Made by a program: the position numbers and the translations under genes. From Candidatus Poribacteria bacterium (lineage in GTDB: Bacteria > Poribacteria > WGA-4E > JAJRTO01), in NCBI GenBank assembly GCA_024278235.1, contig JAJRTO010000457.1:1-35769 (forward strand): a stretch of DNA of 35,769 bases. Reading direction: 5' to 3'. Positions within the stretch are counted from its first letter, which is position 1. The number at the start of each line of letters is the position of its first letter. Of this stretch, positions 15,476 through 24,680 are shown one piece after another. A model generated the notes under the pieces. That model made no database searches, had not been told where the DNA came from, and was given only the letters and a program-made list of their open reading frames with translations.

Positions 15476-16267
15476 ATGTTGGATTGGATGACCTTTGCCA
15501 CAACTCAGGTACATGTTTTTGCTCTGATATTGATGCGCGTCTCGGCTATACTGATGTCGATACCAATAGTAGGAAATCGACATGTCCCTGCACAGGTCCA
15601 AATCGGCTTGGCAGTGATTGCGACCATCCTGCTATGGCCTCTGGCGGGTAGTAGTGTAGGGGTACTTCCAACCGATGTGCCAGGCTATACACTCCTGGCC
15701 ATCAGGGAACTGGGGATCGGTTTGGTTATCGGATTTGCTGCATCGTTGATCTTCAACGCGATCTATCTGGCAGGGCAGATGATCGATATGCAGATGGGAT
15801 TTGGGATTGTGAACGTCATCGATCCATTATCCAACATACAGATACCGATTGTAGGTCAATTCCAGTACCTGATAGCCATCCTGATCTTCATGGCTATCCA
15901 GGGCCATCACTGGTTTGTTGAAGCGGTTGTAGACAGTTATCGTATCATCCCGATCGGACAGGTCCGTTTCTCCCCGGAGATGATAGAGATCATCTGGGAA
16001 CTGGCACGGCACATGTGGATAATAGCTTTCAAGATCGCTGCTCCTGTACTGGGGCTGTTGTTTCTTTCAACCGTGGCGATGGGTATCATTGCCCGGACCG
16101 TGCCACAGATGAATGTATTCATTGTTGGTTTTCCACTCCAGATCGCACTGGGGTTGTTCATGCTGGCAGCCGTACTTCCCATGTTCTATGTCATTTTGGA
16201 AAAGAGCTTCTTACTCCTGCATGAGATGTTTGTACCGCTTATGAAAGCGATGGGCCCAGTTGGGTAG
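15476..16267 (+). CDS. fliR: flagellar export gate protein FliR
   Basis: 263 residues, about six membrane helices. Diagnostic pieces are LILMRVSAILMSIPIVGNRH, 'RELGIGLVIGFAASLIF', 'MIDMQMGFGIVNVIDP' and 'VPQMNVFIVGFPLQIALGL'. FliR completes the gate and joins to FlhB. It starts one base after the fliQ stop. Confidence 0.97.
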   Translation: MLDWMTFATTQVHVFALILMRVSAILMSIPIVGNRHVPAQVQIGLAVIATILLWPLAGSSVGVLPTDVPGYTLLAIRELGIGLVIGFAASLIFNAIYLAGQMIDMQMGFGIVNVIDPLSNIQIPIVGQFQYLIAILIFMAIQGHHWFVEAVVDSYRIIPIGQVRFSPEMIEIIWELARHMWIIAFKIAAPVLGLLFLSTVAMGIIARTVPQMNVFIVGFPLQIALGLFMLAAVLPMFYVILEKSFLLLHEMFVPLMKAMGPVG

Positions 16268-16272
16268 AGAAC

Positions 16273-17349
16273 ATGAGAGATCCTGAACGCAGATATCAGC
16301 CAACGCGCCGCCGTCGTCAAGAAGCACGGCGCAGAGGTCAGGTTACACGCAGTACAGAACTCAACTCGGTACTGATATTACTGGTCGTTCTGCTCCTGAT
16401 GACCTTCATGGGAAGCAGCATCTACCGGGGACTGTCCATCATACTACGTGATGCCTTCATACGAGTTGCTCAGGCATCTCATATGAGTAATCTTCCTGAT
16501 GTTGCAGGACTTGCGTGGGAAGGAAGCAAACTCATATTGCCAATCATGCTCGTTGCTTTTGTGGTTGCCATCCTGAGTAATGTTTTGCAGATTGGCATTG
16601 TATTTACAGCGTATCCTCTACAGCCGCGTTTCGACAAAATCAATCCTGTCTCAGGATTTCAGCGTATTTTCTCCGTACGTTCCCTGTTTGAATTGGGGAA
16701 ATCCCTTGGCAAGATAGCCATTATTTCTGGTGTTTCCTATCTTGTCATCCGGGGACGGCTAGAACGACTCGCGTTTGCCATGGATATGGCGCATGGGGAG
16801 TTCCTGCGCTTCATAGCGCACACAGTAGCTCGACTTTTCCTTTGGACCTGTGTTACACTGATCGCCCTGGCCTTAATGGATTACTTTTACCAGCGTCGCG
16901 AACACGAACGTGGACTGTTGATGACGTTCCGTGAACTGTTGGATGACCTTCGCCAGGAAGAGGGCGATCCGCATGTCCGCGCTCGCATTCGAAGCTTGCG
17001 ACAAAGCATCACTCGACAACGGATGATGGCTCAAGTAGAGGAAGCAGATGTAGTCATCATCAATCCTGTTCACCTAGCTGTCGCACTGAAATATGACACG
17101 GAAAGCATGCAGGCGCCCTGTGTCGCTGCAAAAGGAGCACGCAAGTTGGCGGATACTATCCGCGAGATTGCACAGAAACACAGAATTCCTATTGTGGAGA
17201 ATCCGCCACTTGCTCAGATCCTATATAAAACGGTAGAAGTCGATCAGGAGGTTCCAGAGCGGCTTTACGAAGCCATTGTGGAGGTGTTTGTCTACATACA
17301 TCGGCTTGCACAGCGGAGGCATTCGACACTCGCTGCTATGAATGGATAA
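16273..17349 (+). CDS. flhB: flagellar export switch protein FlhB
   Basis: 358 residues. The amino end (Arg-rich, GQVTRSTELNSV) and four membrane helices match FlhB. The carboxy domain carries the self-cleavage region, but the tetrapeptide reads N264-P-V-H267 instead of the usual NPTH; the following 'LAVALKYD' is normal. FlhB switches the export gate from hook to filament substrates after cleaving between N and P. The Asn and Pro needed for the reaction are kept. In E. coli and Salmonella, changes at the Thr slow but do not always abolish cleavage, so function is probably kept. Confidence 0.96.
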   Translation: MRDPERRYQPTRRRRQEARRRGQVTRSTELNSVLILLVVLLLMTFMGSSIYRGLSIILRDAFIRVAQASHMSNLPDVAGLAWEGSKLILPIMLVAFVVAILSNVLQIGIVFTAYPLQPRFDKINPVSGFQRIFSVRSLFELGKSLGKIAIISGVSYLVIRGRLERLAFAMDMAHGEFLRFIAHTVARLFLWTCVTLIALALMDYFYQRREHERGLLMTFRELLDDLRQEEGDPHVRARIRSLRQSITRQRMMAQVEEADVVIINPVHLAVALKYDTESMQAPCVAAKGARKLADTIREIAQKHRIPIVENPPLAQILYKTVEVDQEVPERLYEAIVEVFVYIHRLAQRRHSTLAAMNG

Positions 17350-17352
17350 TCC

Positions 17353-19425
17353 ATGCAGACGGTATCAAATGGTCTAGGTCGTGTAGGCAGCATTGCGGTA
17401 CCCGTTGTCATCGTCGTATCACTGGCAATGATGATCTTTCCATTACCTGCACCATTGCTGGATCTGCTGCTGACCCTGAATATCACGATCTCGATATCGA
17501 TCTTGTTCAGCACGATCTACATTCGAGATTCGCTAGAACTCTCGGTGTTTCCCTCGTTACTTCTGATCGTGACGCTCTATCGATTGGCCCTGAATGTCGC
17601 TTCAACACGCCGTATCATGCTATACGGACACGAAGGCCCCGGAACCGTCAGCAAAGTTATCTCCACGTTCGGTGATTTTGTTGTCGGGGGAAACTATGTG
17701 ATCGGATTTGTCATTTTCCTGATATTGGTTGCGATTCAATACGTCGTCATCACCAATGGAGCACAACGAGTCGCTGAGGTTGCAGCACGTTTTACCCTGG
17801 ATGCAATGCCAGGAAAACAGATGGCCATTGATGCAGAGCTTAACGCAGGGGTCATTACAGATGATGAGGCTCATCAGCGAAGACACCACATTCAGAGAGA
17901 AGCAGATTTTTACGGTGCGATGGATGGTGCCAGCAAATTCGTAAAGGGCGATGCTATCGCATCCATGATCATTATTGTCGTAAATATTCTTGGAGGACTC
18001 GCTGTGGGTATACTTCAGCGAGGGCTTAGCTTCTCGACGGCTGTGGGAACGTATACGTTGCTCACTGTTGGCGATGGCTTGGTAGCGCAGATTCCAGCAC
18101 TTGTCATCTCTACGTCCGCAGGGATTCTTGTAACACGTACAAGCACCGAAATGGATTTAGGGAGCGATATTACCCGGCAAGTGTTCTCCCAACCAAATGC
18201 CCTGTTCGTTACAGCAATAGCTCTCCTGATTTTCGGACTTGCAACCCCGTTGCCCGATCTGCCGTTTACCTTATTGAGTTTCATTTCAGGTGGGCTCGGT
18301 TTGTTTCTGTATCTTTCAACAAGACGGATGGCGGCCGAGGAAATCACACTGGAGAAAGAAGCTGAGGCGACAGAACGAATAGAAAAAATGGAAGCGAGCT
18401 TTGAACCGGATCCGATCCTCGTCGAAATCGGTTATGATCTGATCGCGCTGGCAGATGAAATGCAAGGAGGAGATTTAGCGGAACGTATTCGAGAAATACG
18501 ACCGCGCTGTGCTAGAGATCTGGGGATTGTTATCCCACTGATCCGTATGATCGACAGCGTTGATCTCAGTGGTGCAACTTACCGCATTAGTATTAAGGGA
18601 ACCCCGGTCGCTCAAGGTGAACTCATGGTCGATCGCTATCTTGCGATGAACCCAGGAGATGCGCAGGAAGGGGTTCCGGGTGTCTCAACAACAGAACCCG
18701 CGTTCGGCATGTCGGCCCTCTGGATTGAGGATATCTACCGAGAACGTGCAGAACAGTCAGGATACATCGTTGTCGATCCTGCAACTGTTCTGGTGACACA
18801 CCTGGAGGAAGTGATCAAACGTCATGCTGCGGAGTTGCTGAGTCTACAAGCTATACGCACGTTACTTGATCATCTTGCAGAGCGTAATCCGGTCGCTGTC
18901 AATGAGGTGGTTCCTGAAGTATTGAGTCTGGTCGATGTGCGCAACGTACTAGCAAGGCTACTGACAGAACAGGTTTCTATCAGAAATCTCACGACGATCT
19001 TGGAGACACTCGCAGATAACGGCCGTGTGCTCAAGGACACCAGGTTTCTGACGGAGAAGGTCCGACAATCGCTCAGGCGGGAGATCGTCGAACAACACCT
19101 TGGTCCGGACCGGCAACTGCATGTTCTGACACTGCATCCAGAGCTAGAGGCGACATTGCTCGAATCCATTCAAGAAGACGCTTCCGGAAGGGCTGAACTG
19201 AGAGCAGATGCACGTTTGATCCGTACGACGATCCAGAACATCAATGAGACGACGGAAACTGTCGCTGCACAGGGCATTCAACCGGCACTGCTGTGCGCTC
19301 CTGCGTTACGACCTCATTTAAGTGAACTGGTACATTTGTATCTCCCCAGTATGGCAGTACTATCGTACGAAGAACTAACGACACAGGTAGAAACGGTGAC
19401 AGATGGGGTTATTCAAGCCTCATAG
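17353..19425 (+). CDS. flhA: flagellar export protein FlhA
   Basis: 690 residues, the usual length. Eight membrane helices occupy about residues 10-325. The FHIPEP signature region is clear: SLLLIVTLYRLALNVASTRR, HEGPGTVSKVISTFGDFVVG and RFTLDAMPGKQMAIDAELNA. The cytoplasmic domain (about 350-690) contains 'RHAAELLSLQAIRTLLDHL', VVPEVLSLVDVRNVLARLL and NLTTILETLADN. FlhA forms the nonameric ring that docks chaperone-substrate complexes and helps use the proton gradient. It starts 3 bases after flhB. Confidence 0.97.
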   Translation: MQTVSNGLGRVGSIAVPVVIVVSLAMMIFPLPAPLLDLLLTLNITISISILFSTIYIRDSLELSVFPSLLLIVTLYRLALNVASTRRIMLYGHEGPGTVSKVISTFGDFVVGGNYVIGFVIFLILVAIQYVVITNGAQRVAEVAARFTLDAMPGKQMAIDAELNAGVITDDEAHQRRHHIQREADFYGAMDGASKFVKGDAIASMIIIVVNILGGLAVGILQRGLSFSTAVGTYTLLTVGDGLVAQIPALVISTSAGILVTRTSTEMDLGSDITRQVFSQPNALFVTAIALLIFGLATPLPDLPFTLLSFISGGLGLFLYLSTRRMAAEEITLEKEAEATERIEKMEASFEPDPILVEIGYDLIALADEMQGGDLAERIREIRPRCARDLGIVIPLIRMIDSVDLSGATYRISIKGTPVAQGELMVDRYLAMNPGDAQEGVPGVSTTEPAFGMSALWIEDIYRERAEQSGYIVVDPATVLVTHLEEVIKRHAAELLSLQAIRTLLDHLAERNPVAVNEVVPEVLSLVDVRNVLARLLTEQVSIRNLTTILETLADNGRVLKDTRFLTEKVRQSLRREIVEQHLGPDRQLHVLTLHPELEATLLESIQEDASGRAELRADARLIRTTIQNINETTETVAAQGIQPALLCAPALRPHLSELVHLYLPSMAVLSYEELTTQVETVTDGVIQAS

Positions 19426-19442
19426 AGTCCAGGAGAGAATGT

Positions 19443-20561
19443 ATGCGTATCAAAACCTATGAGGTCCGTTCCATGCCAGAGGCTTTGGCGCGAATCAAGC
19501 AAGATTTAGGTCCCGATGCGGTTATCCTGAATATCCGACGCATCAAGCGACGTCGTTTATTTGGTCTACTTGGGGACAAGCTGATTGAAGTCATCGCCGG
19601 TGTGAGGGATCGGGAGAGAACATCGAAAACGAAACAACCGCAAGCTCCCGGATCACCGAAAATAGTGAGAGTGTCAGAAACTGAGCACGTCATGGAGAGT
19701 TCTGAAGCGACCTCCACAGACACGGGGATGCGTAGACTTTTAGATGATCTTCACGATCATCTGAATAAACTGGGGATCCATAGAGAGTTGGCGCAACGAA
19801 TTGTGTTTATGTTGGATGATATTGCCTCAACACAGATGACCCAGGGAATTGAACTGAATACCCAGGAAATCCGCTCTACCTTCATCCAGCGCTTAGAGCA
19901 GATCATACCGATAGCCGGAGAGATCTCTCTCACAAACGGTGAAAGACAGGTCATCGCATTGGTTGGCCCCACCGGAGTTGGCAAAACCACAACAACCGCG
20001 AAACTTGCGGCATTGTACTCCATCTTGAAGCGTCGCTCAGTTGGGTTGATCAGTATTGATGCTTATCGTATTGCGGCGTATGAACAGTTGAAGACCTATG
20101 CCGAGATCATTAACTTACCTGTACAGTTGGCACTCAGTCCGCGTGGAGCACGTGAGGCTGTTGAGAATCAAACGAACTGTGAACTGGTTTTTATCGATAC
20201 AGTAGGTCGGAGTCCCAGTCACGAAATGCATATGGCGGAACTGCAGAGCTACATTACCGCAATGCAGCCGGATCAAGTATACTTAACACTGGATGCCACT
20301 ACAAAATATATGGATCTACTGGAAGTCTACGACAAATACCGCCAAACGGGTGTGAGTCGACTATTATTCACAAAACTGGATGAAACCCTTTCGCTGGACT
20401 CTCTGATCAATATGGCATATCGAACCAAACAGCCGCTCTCCTATTTTACCACGGGTCAAAGCGTACCTGATGACATTGAGGTCGCGAGTCATACGCGCCT
20501 GTTTGATTTCATGATCCATGAAAAGCATCTACAGGCTATTCTGGACCAGATGAAGGAGTAA
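19443..20561 (+). CDS. flhF: flagellar SRP-type GTPase FlhF
   Basis: 372 residues. The amino B domain begins RIKTYEVRSMPEALARIKQD, typical of FlhF. The NG domain has G1 GPTGVGKTTTTAKLA from residue 175, IDAYRIAAYEQLKTYAEI, G3 D252-T-V-G-R-S257 and G4 TKLDET. FlhF places and starts the flagellum at its site, usually a pole, and is turned over by FlhG. The G3 motif normally reads DTAGRS; here Ala is Val at residue 254. All other GTPase motifs look intact. Confidence 0.95.
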   Translation: MRIKTYEVRSMPEALARIKQDLGPDAVILNIRRIKRRRLFGLLGDKLIEVIAGVRDRERTSKTKQPQAPGSPKIVRVSETEHVMESSEATSTDTGMRRLLDDLHDHLNKLGIHRELAQRIVFMLDDIASTQMTQGIELNTQEIRSTFIQRLEQIIPIAGEISLTNGERQVIALVGPTGVGKTTTTAKLAALYSILKRRSVGLISIDAYRIAAYEQLKTYAEIINLPVQLALSPRGAREAVENQTNCELVFIDTVGRSPSHEMHMAELQSYITAMQPDQVYLTLDATTKYMDLLEVYDKYRQTGVSRLLFTKLDETLSLDSLINMAYRTKQPLSYFTTGQSVPDDIEVASHTRLFDFMIHEKHLQAILDQMKE

Positions 20562-20568
20562 CGACCAT

Positions 20569-21471
20569 ATGGAAAATGACAATGTAGCCAATGCCACCAT
20601 GGCGAGTCAGGCTGATGGCCTACGTCAGATGCTTGCAAAACACATTATACCGGTGGTCGGCAGCAAGAGGGGCATTGGACGATCCTCCTTTATCTGGAAT
20701 CTCGCCACTGCACTATCAAGTACATTCGCCAGGTTGTTGATCTACCATGTGGCTCCCGATCATTTACCGGACATTTATGCGGAGCGTACGATACGAAGAA
20801 ATCTAAAACCGTTGGAAACCGTTTGGCGTCAGAGAGAAGAACTCTCCGCAGCGATTGCGGTGGCTCGCCGGCCGAATATATCCGTTGCACAATTAGGCGA
20901 CATTCATGGAGAATATACACCAGTAGATGGTAAGCTACCAGAGAAGGATCTCCGGGAACGTGTAGGGATGGAAACACAGCGCATTGAAGACATGTATGAC
21001 TGTATCCTGGTCGATGTGGGCACGGCCTCACACACTCAGAGTATCGCAGTCTTGCTTGAACTCAGACGATTCTTTATGGTAATCACACCTGATATTCCTG
21101 CGCGAACCAGTGGCTATGCCCTCATCAAGCATCTTACTGCATTGGGGGCAGAATGCGATATTTCGCTCATTGTTAACATGGGGACGGACGAAGATCAAGC
21201 ACGCCGGGTTGCCGACAGCCTGATCACCACTTGCTCAGATTTCCTCGGGATCAATGTGTCTTATCTCGACTTCATCCCAATGGACTTCAGCATCATGAAT
21301 GCTCAATGGAAAAGTCAATCTGTCGTTGAGATGAATAACCCATCTGCAGCCGCTCAATCCATTTTGCGTATTGCAGCAACCCTGGGGCAAATGATAGCGG
21401 AGAGAGAACTTCCACATGCCAGTCTCGGGGCGATGATCTTGACTGCTGCTTTGACTGAGGAATCTGAATAG
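20569..21471 (+). CDS. flhG: MinD-like flagellar number regulator FlhG, with altered Walker A
   Basis: 300 residues. The amino end has SQADGLRQ (residues 13-20), matching the DQAxxLR activator helix that stimulates the FlhF GTPase. The deviant Walker A should read KGGxGK(S/T); here it is K33-R-G-I-G-R38-S, so the P-loop lysine is Arg and a glycine is Arg. The usual 'DaD' strand after it is also lost (IYHVAPDHLPD). The later DCILVDVGTA region and the MinD-like fold pieces (VNMGTDEDQARRVADSL) remain. It may keep the FlhF-activating role while losing ATP-driven cycling. Position right after flhF is standard. Confidence 0.85.
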   Translation: MENDNVANATMASQADGLRQMLAKHIIPVVGSKRGIGRSSFIWNLATALSSTFARLLIYHVAPDHLPDIYAERTIRRNLKPLETVWRQREELSAAIAVARRPNISVAQLGDIHGEYTPVDGKLPEKDLRERVGMETQRIEDMYDCILVDVGTASHTQSIAVLLELRRFFMVITPDIPARTSGYALIKHLTALGAECDISLIVNMGTDEDQARRVADSLITTCSDFLGINVSYLDFIPMDFSIMNAQWKSQSVVEMNNPSAAAQSILRIAATLGQMIAERELPHASLGAMILTAALTEESE

Positions 21472-21516
21472 AATCATGGGCGGGACAAATTCACCAGAAA
21501 AGGAGACTTGCATACA

Positions 21517-22248
21517 ATGGGAATGATGAGCCGAAGTCCAAATGACATCGGACGACCCGTTTTCTTACACGTTCGGTCAGGGCTCAATGTCACGGAACAC
21601 CGGAGCCAAATATATCGCATGGAGGGAAACAGCCTTATCCTGGAAGCACCTCCTTCCCTTCGATTATCGGAAGGTCAGGAGATAACCATCTACAAAGCGA
21701 CTGACGGTGGCGAGACACAGGAGTACCAGACAACAATACAGTCGTTCCGTCGTGATGAACTCTTGGAAACAGAGGTACTCCATAGCACCATCCCTCAAGG
21801 GTTTGCTATACGAAGCTATTTCCGTGCAGACAGCATTGTTGCTGTAACCTTGCTGGCGGAAGGGCAGAAAACACCGAGTGTTGGAAACATGCTCAATCTG
21901 AGTGGAAATGGGATCCGCCTGGCTGTTGAACTCGTGGAGCCTGAACGGCCCCAGCGAGGGGATCCGGTCGAAGTTGAGTTCAGTTTGCCCAGGATTGGGG
22001 GGGGTGCCCGCGTGGGCAGACGACGCAGATATCAGTCGGAACCCACCATGGATGAACTCAAATTCCTTGGGACTGTTATTCGACGCCATGAAAGTGCTAC
22101 GGATCGACGTTTAACCGTCTTTGGGATTATGTTTGATGAACAACAGTTTGTCGGATCTCCCGATAAAGAAGACGACCGAGAAAAACTCGTTCGGTATGTT
22201 CTTCAGATCGAATTTCAACAACTAGAACAACGGCTTGAGGAGTCATGA
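21517..22248 (+). CDS. YcgR-like PilZ domain protein (c-di-GMP sensor)
   Basis: 244 residues from ATG 21517. The amino half is a beta-rich YcgR-N type domain. The PilZ domain has both ligand motifs intact: R99-S-Y-F-R103 (RxxxR) and N127-L-S-G-N-G132 (D/NxSxxG). Such proteins bind cyclic di-GMP and slow or stop the flagellar motor at the MotA-FliG interface. Its placement between flhG and fliA fits motor control. The carboxy end (LVRYVLQIEFQQLEQRL) is a helix that resembles the equivalent part of the second PilZ protein downstream. A TTG at 21508 is a possible earlier start. Confidence 0.85.
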   Translation: MGMMSRSPNDIGRPVFLHVRSGLNVTEHRSQIYRMEGNSLILEAPPSLRLSEGQEITIYKATDGGETQEYQTTIQSFRRDELLETEVLHSTIPQGFAIRSYFRADSIVAVTLLAEGQKTPSVGNMLNLSGNGIRLAVELVEPERPQRGDPVEVEFSLPRIGGGARVGRRRRYQSEPTMDELKFLGTVIRRHESATDRRLTVFGIMFDEQQFVGSPDKEDDREKLVRYVLQIEFQQLEQRLEES

Positions 22249-22577
22249 TAGAGTTGCCACAGAGGCTAGCCGCATTCATAGGAGGGCTTGGCTTCTTAAT
22301 GGCCCTATTGGTAGGTATCCTCAACTACCCTTATGGGATCGGATTGGCCTTGGTTGCCTGGAGATCAGTCGTCATCTTCCTGATCCTGTTCGGCCTGGGT
22401 TGGCTCCTCGGGACCGTTATTGTGTGCCTGATTCCTGAGCCTAAAGGAGAATCTGAAGCTGAGGAACAACATGTGGATGTCGCATTCGATCAAAACCCGG
22501 AAGAATGGGAAGAACTGGATTCAATCGAGGACGAAGAATCCAATGAAAGCGATGGATCATCCTCTGTTCCAGTGTAA
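22245..22577 (+). CDS. small two-helix membrane protein with acidic tail
   Basis: 110 residues. Two hydrophobic helices (about 9-28 and 39-65) are followed by an acidic, Ser-rich cytoplasmic-type tail (about 68-110) with EEWEELDSIEDEESNES. I recognise no family. The start overlaps the PilZ gene stop (ATGA) behind GAGGAG, so the two are probably translated together. A role next to the PilZ protein or the motor is suggested only by position. Confidence 0.7.
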   Translation: MIELPQRLAAFIGGLGFLMALLVGILNYPYGIGLALVAWRSVVIFLILFGLGWLLGTVIVCLIPEPKGESEAEEQHVDVAFDQNPEEWEELDSIEDEESNESDGSSSVPV

Positions 22578-22582
22578 ACGCC

Positions 22583-23377
22583 ATGAAACTGCTTCCTTTA
22601 GCAAAATGCGGTACTGAATCCTTGCATGAGCTATGGAGAGATTGCAAGCATCACCATTGTGAGCGAGCCAGGGAACTTCTGATCTTGCATTACGCAGGAC
22701 TGGTCAAGTATGTCTTGGATCGCCTGGCATTGAATCCTCCTTCGCCGGTAGAGTTCAATGACCTCGTGAACACCGGAATTCTGGGGTTGATAGATGCAGT
22801 AGACCGTTATGATCCTGAATACGGTACTCCATTCAAATCCTATGCAATATGCCGTATCCGGGGATCTATCTTGGATGAGGCCAAAAAACTTGGCTGGATT
22901 CCACGCTCAAGATATCGCAAACATGTGATGATCGAACATGCTTACGCACAGATTGAACGCGAAATGGGAAGACCAGCTACAGATGAGGAAGTGGCCCGGG
23001 TTCTCGACCTGGAGCTTGAGGGTCTCTATGAGTTGCTGGCGGACATGCACTCCTCCAATTTTATCTCCCTGTATGACTGTATCCATGCAGATGCTGTTGA
23101 AAGAGGGACTTGTCTGATAGACATCATTGAGGATCCGCAAGTGGATCCAGCAGAATCAGTGGAACTCCGTGAAATGCAGGAACGACTCGCAGATGCCATT
23201 CGGAATCTACTTGAGAAAGAGAAATTCGTCATCATGTTATATTATTATGAGGAACTCACCTTCAAAGAGATAGGACGCGTTCTCTCCGTGTCAGAATCGC
23301 GTGTCTGTCAGATTCATACGAAGGCGGTTCTTCGGATCCGGGGAAAACTGAGAGACATAATGCCCACTGAGAGGTGA
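22583..23377 (+). CDS. fliA: flagellar sigma factor FliA (sigma28)
   Basis: 264 residues with regions 2, 3 and 4 in order. Region 2 shows NDLVNTGILGLIDAVDRYDP and GTPFKSYAICRIRGSILDE. The link 'KKLGWIPRSRYRKH' is characteristic of FliA. Region 4 has YYYEELTFKEIGRVLSVSES and RVCQIHTKAVLRIRGKL. FliA directs RNA polymerase to late flagellar genes and is held by FlgM. Both a matching promoter (25624-25650) and flgM are present downstream, so the regulatory circuit is contained in the window. Confidence 0.95.
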   Translation: MKLLPLAKCGTESLHELWRDCKHHHCERARELLILHYAGLVKYVLDRLALNPPSPVEFNDLVNTGILGLIDAVDRYDPEYGTPFKSYAICRIRGSILDEAKKLGWIPRSRYRKHVMIEHAYAQIEREMGRPATDEEVARVLDLELEGLYELLADMHSSNFISLYDCIHADAVERGTCLIDIIEDPQVDPAESVELREMQERLADAIRNLLEKEKFVIMLYYYEELTFKEIGRVLSVSESRVCQIHTKAVLRIRGKLRDIMPTER

Positions 23378-23386
23378 TGATGTTCA

Positions 23387-23701
23387 GTGCCGATCCCTGT
23401 TGATCTTCAGAATGTGTTCACAAGAGCTGCTGAGGTTCAACGTATTCAAGAGATACTCCAACAGTATACAGCAAACCAGCAACAGTACTTTGCAGAGCAT
23501 TTTCGGGAACTGCGAAGAAGGCGTCTGTCGCGTGTGCGAGACACGGAGGCTAGTACCGAGAGTGTGATCTATGACAGGGGAGCACAACATGAGGAACAAA
23601 GTGAACGACATCATCAAAGGAGAAGGCGTCGCAGAACACGAGCATTTATGGCAAAGCGTCAGGAGATCGATGGAGAGCATCATATTGATGTTCGCCTCTA
23701 A
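23387..23701 (+). CDS. small Gln/Arg-rich protein of flagellar clusters
   Basis: 104 residues from GTG 23387, the only in-frame start near the GAGAGG ribosome site; an ATG at 23378 is out of frame and stops at once. The amino half (VDLQNVFTRAAEVQRIQEIL, then QQYTANQQQYFAEHF) resembles small helical proteins that I have seen encoded after fliA in other flagellar clusters, though no function is known to me. The second half is basic, with six arginines in a row. An overlapping 66-codon frame at 23571 is a shadow. Confidence 0.55.
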   Translation: MPIPVDLQNVFTRAAEVQRIQEILQQYTANQQQYFAEHFRELRRRRLSRVRDTEASTESVIYDRGAQHEEQSERHHQRRRRRRTRAFMAKRQEIDGEHHIDVRL

Positions 23702-23742
23702 GCGATCTTCGATTGCCGGATCTCGAAATTACGTGCGATGCC

Positions 23743-24663
23743 ATGAGACAAATAATGGATACTTCTACTGATACCACTACGATAGACACGCTGATTTTAG
23801 AGGAAACAAGACTACTCGCAAATATCGAAGTCCAGAACGCCGCGCGCATAGATTTGGAGTCTTCGATTGAAGATGCACGCGTTCGAATTCAGAAATTGAC
23901 CAAAGATCTAAAAGAAGCCAAGGCGAACGCAACACATGCGCGCACTGAGTTGGACGAACTCACCATGAGGGAGGCCTCAATGCTGGCACAGATTGATGTC
24001 ATCCAATCAACAATTGCCAAGGTGGAAGCGGAGATCAACCAGCTAAGTGAGCCGATGAATGCATTGCAGGCTCAACTTGAAGAAGCACGGATGACTTTCA
24101 ACGAAGCGAAGCAGGAACTACAACGTACTGTGGAGCACAGGGATGCGATCCTCCGCGGGTTGGATGACATCAAGCGCGACTATCGGAGCACAATAGCTCA
24201 AGAGACTCGACTTCAGGCCGAGATCGAGATGACCCTGGGCATGATCGAAGAGACGAAAGAACGTACTGCTGAAATCAAGGAACGAATATCTCCAATGGAG
24301 GAAATGCTGCAAGTCGAGACAACGTTCGCAACGGAAGCACAGGAGGAACTTCGTAGTGTACGCTTTACAGAGGCGCACCTGTTAGCTCAACAGGAGACTA
24401 TTCATACGGTACCACCATCAACTAAGGTGCCCCGAGCTTCTTTCGTTCCAGAATCGACGCAGAGAGTACCAACACTAGCGGCCAGTAAGGAAGATGCTCC
24501 CCCACCGAAATCATCCGAAATGGACGAGGAAGCAGATCAGACGGATCAGATCTATGAACTTGCAGATGCAGGATATAGCGTTGCCGAGATCTCTCAAGCA
24601 ACTCAGATACTTCAGGGGCGTATTGAATTGCTGTTGAAACTACGTGGCTTCAAGCAACCTTGA
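23743..24663 (+). CDS. coiled-coil protein with DUF6115-like carboxy end
   Basis: 306 residues from ATG 23743; TTG 23713 and ATG 23755 are other possible starts and none has a good ribosome site. About residues 20-215 are a continuous coiled coil. A Pro-rich linker (about 222-260) leads to a helix-turn-helix-like end, IYELADAGYSVAEISQATQI and 'LQGRIELLLKLR'. That end matches the DUF6115/DUF2802 pattern found in proteins of flagellar clusters. A structural or regulatory role in the flagellum is likely; the exact job is unknown. Confidence 0.7.
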   Translation: MRQIMDTSTDTTTIDTLILEETRLLANIEVQNAARIDLESSIEDARVRIQKLTKDLKEAKANATHARTELDELTMREASMLAQIDVIQSTIAKVEAEINQLSEPMNALQAQLEEARMTFNEAKQELQRTVEHRDAILRGLDDIKRDYRSTIAQETRLQAEIEMTLGMIEETKERTAEIKERISPMEEMLQVETTFATEAQEELRSVRFTEAHLLAQQETIHTVPPSTKVPRASFVPESTQRVPTLAASKEDAPPPKSSEMDEEADQTDQIYELADAGYSVAEISQATQILQGRIELLLKLRGFKQP

Positions 24664-24680
24664 CTGAAAGGAATACGGCG

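Noticed and set aside
22159-22166. CCCGATAA in the PilZ gene as a sigma28 site ahead of fliA
   Set aside because: The matching -35 is absent.
23571-23771. 66-codon ORF overlapping the Arg-rich small gene
   Set aside because: It overlaps two better-supported frames and shows no family pattern.
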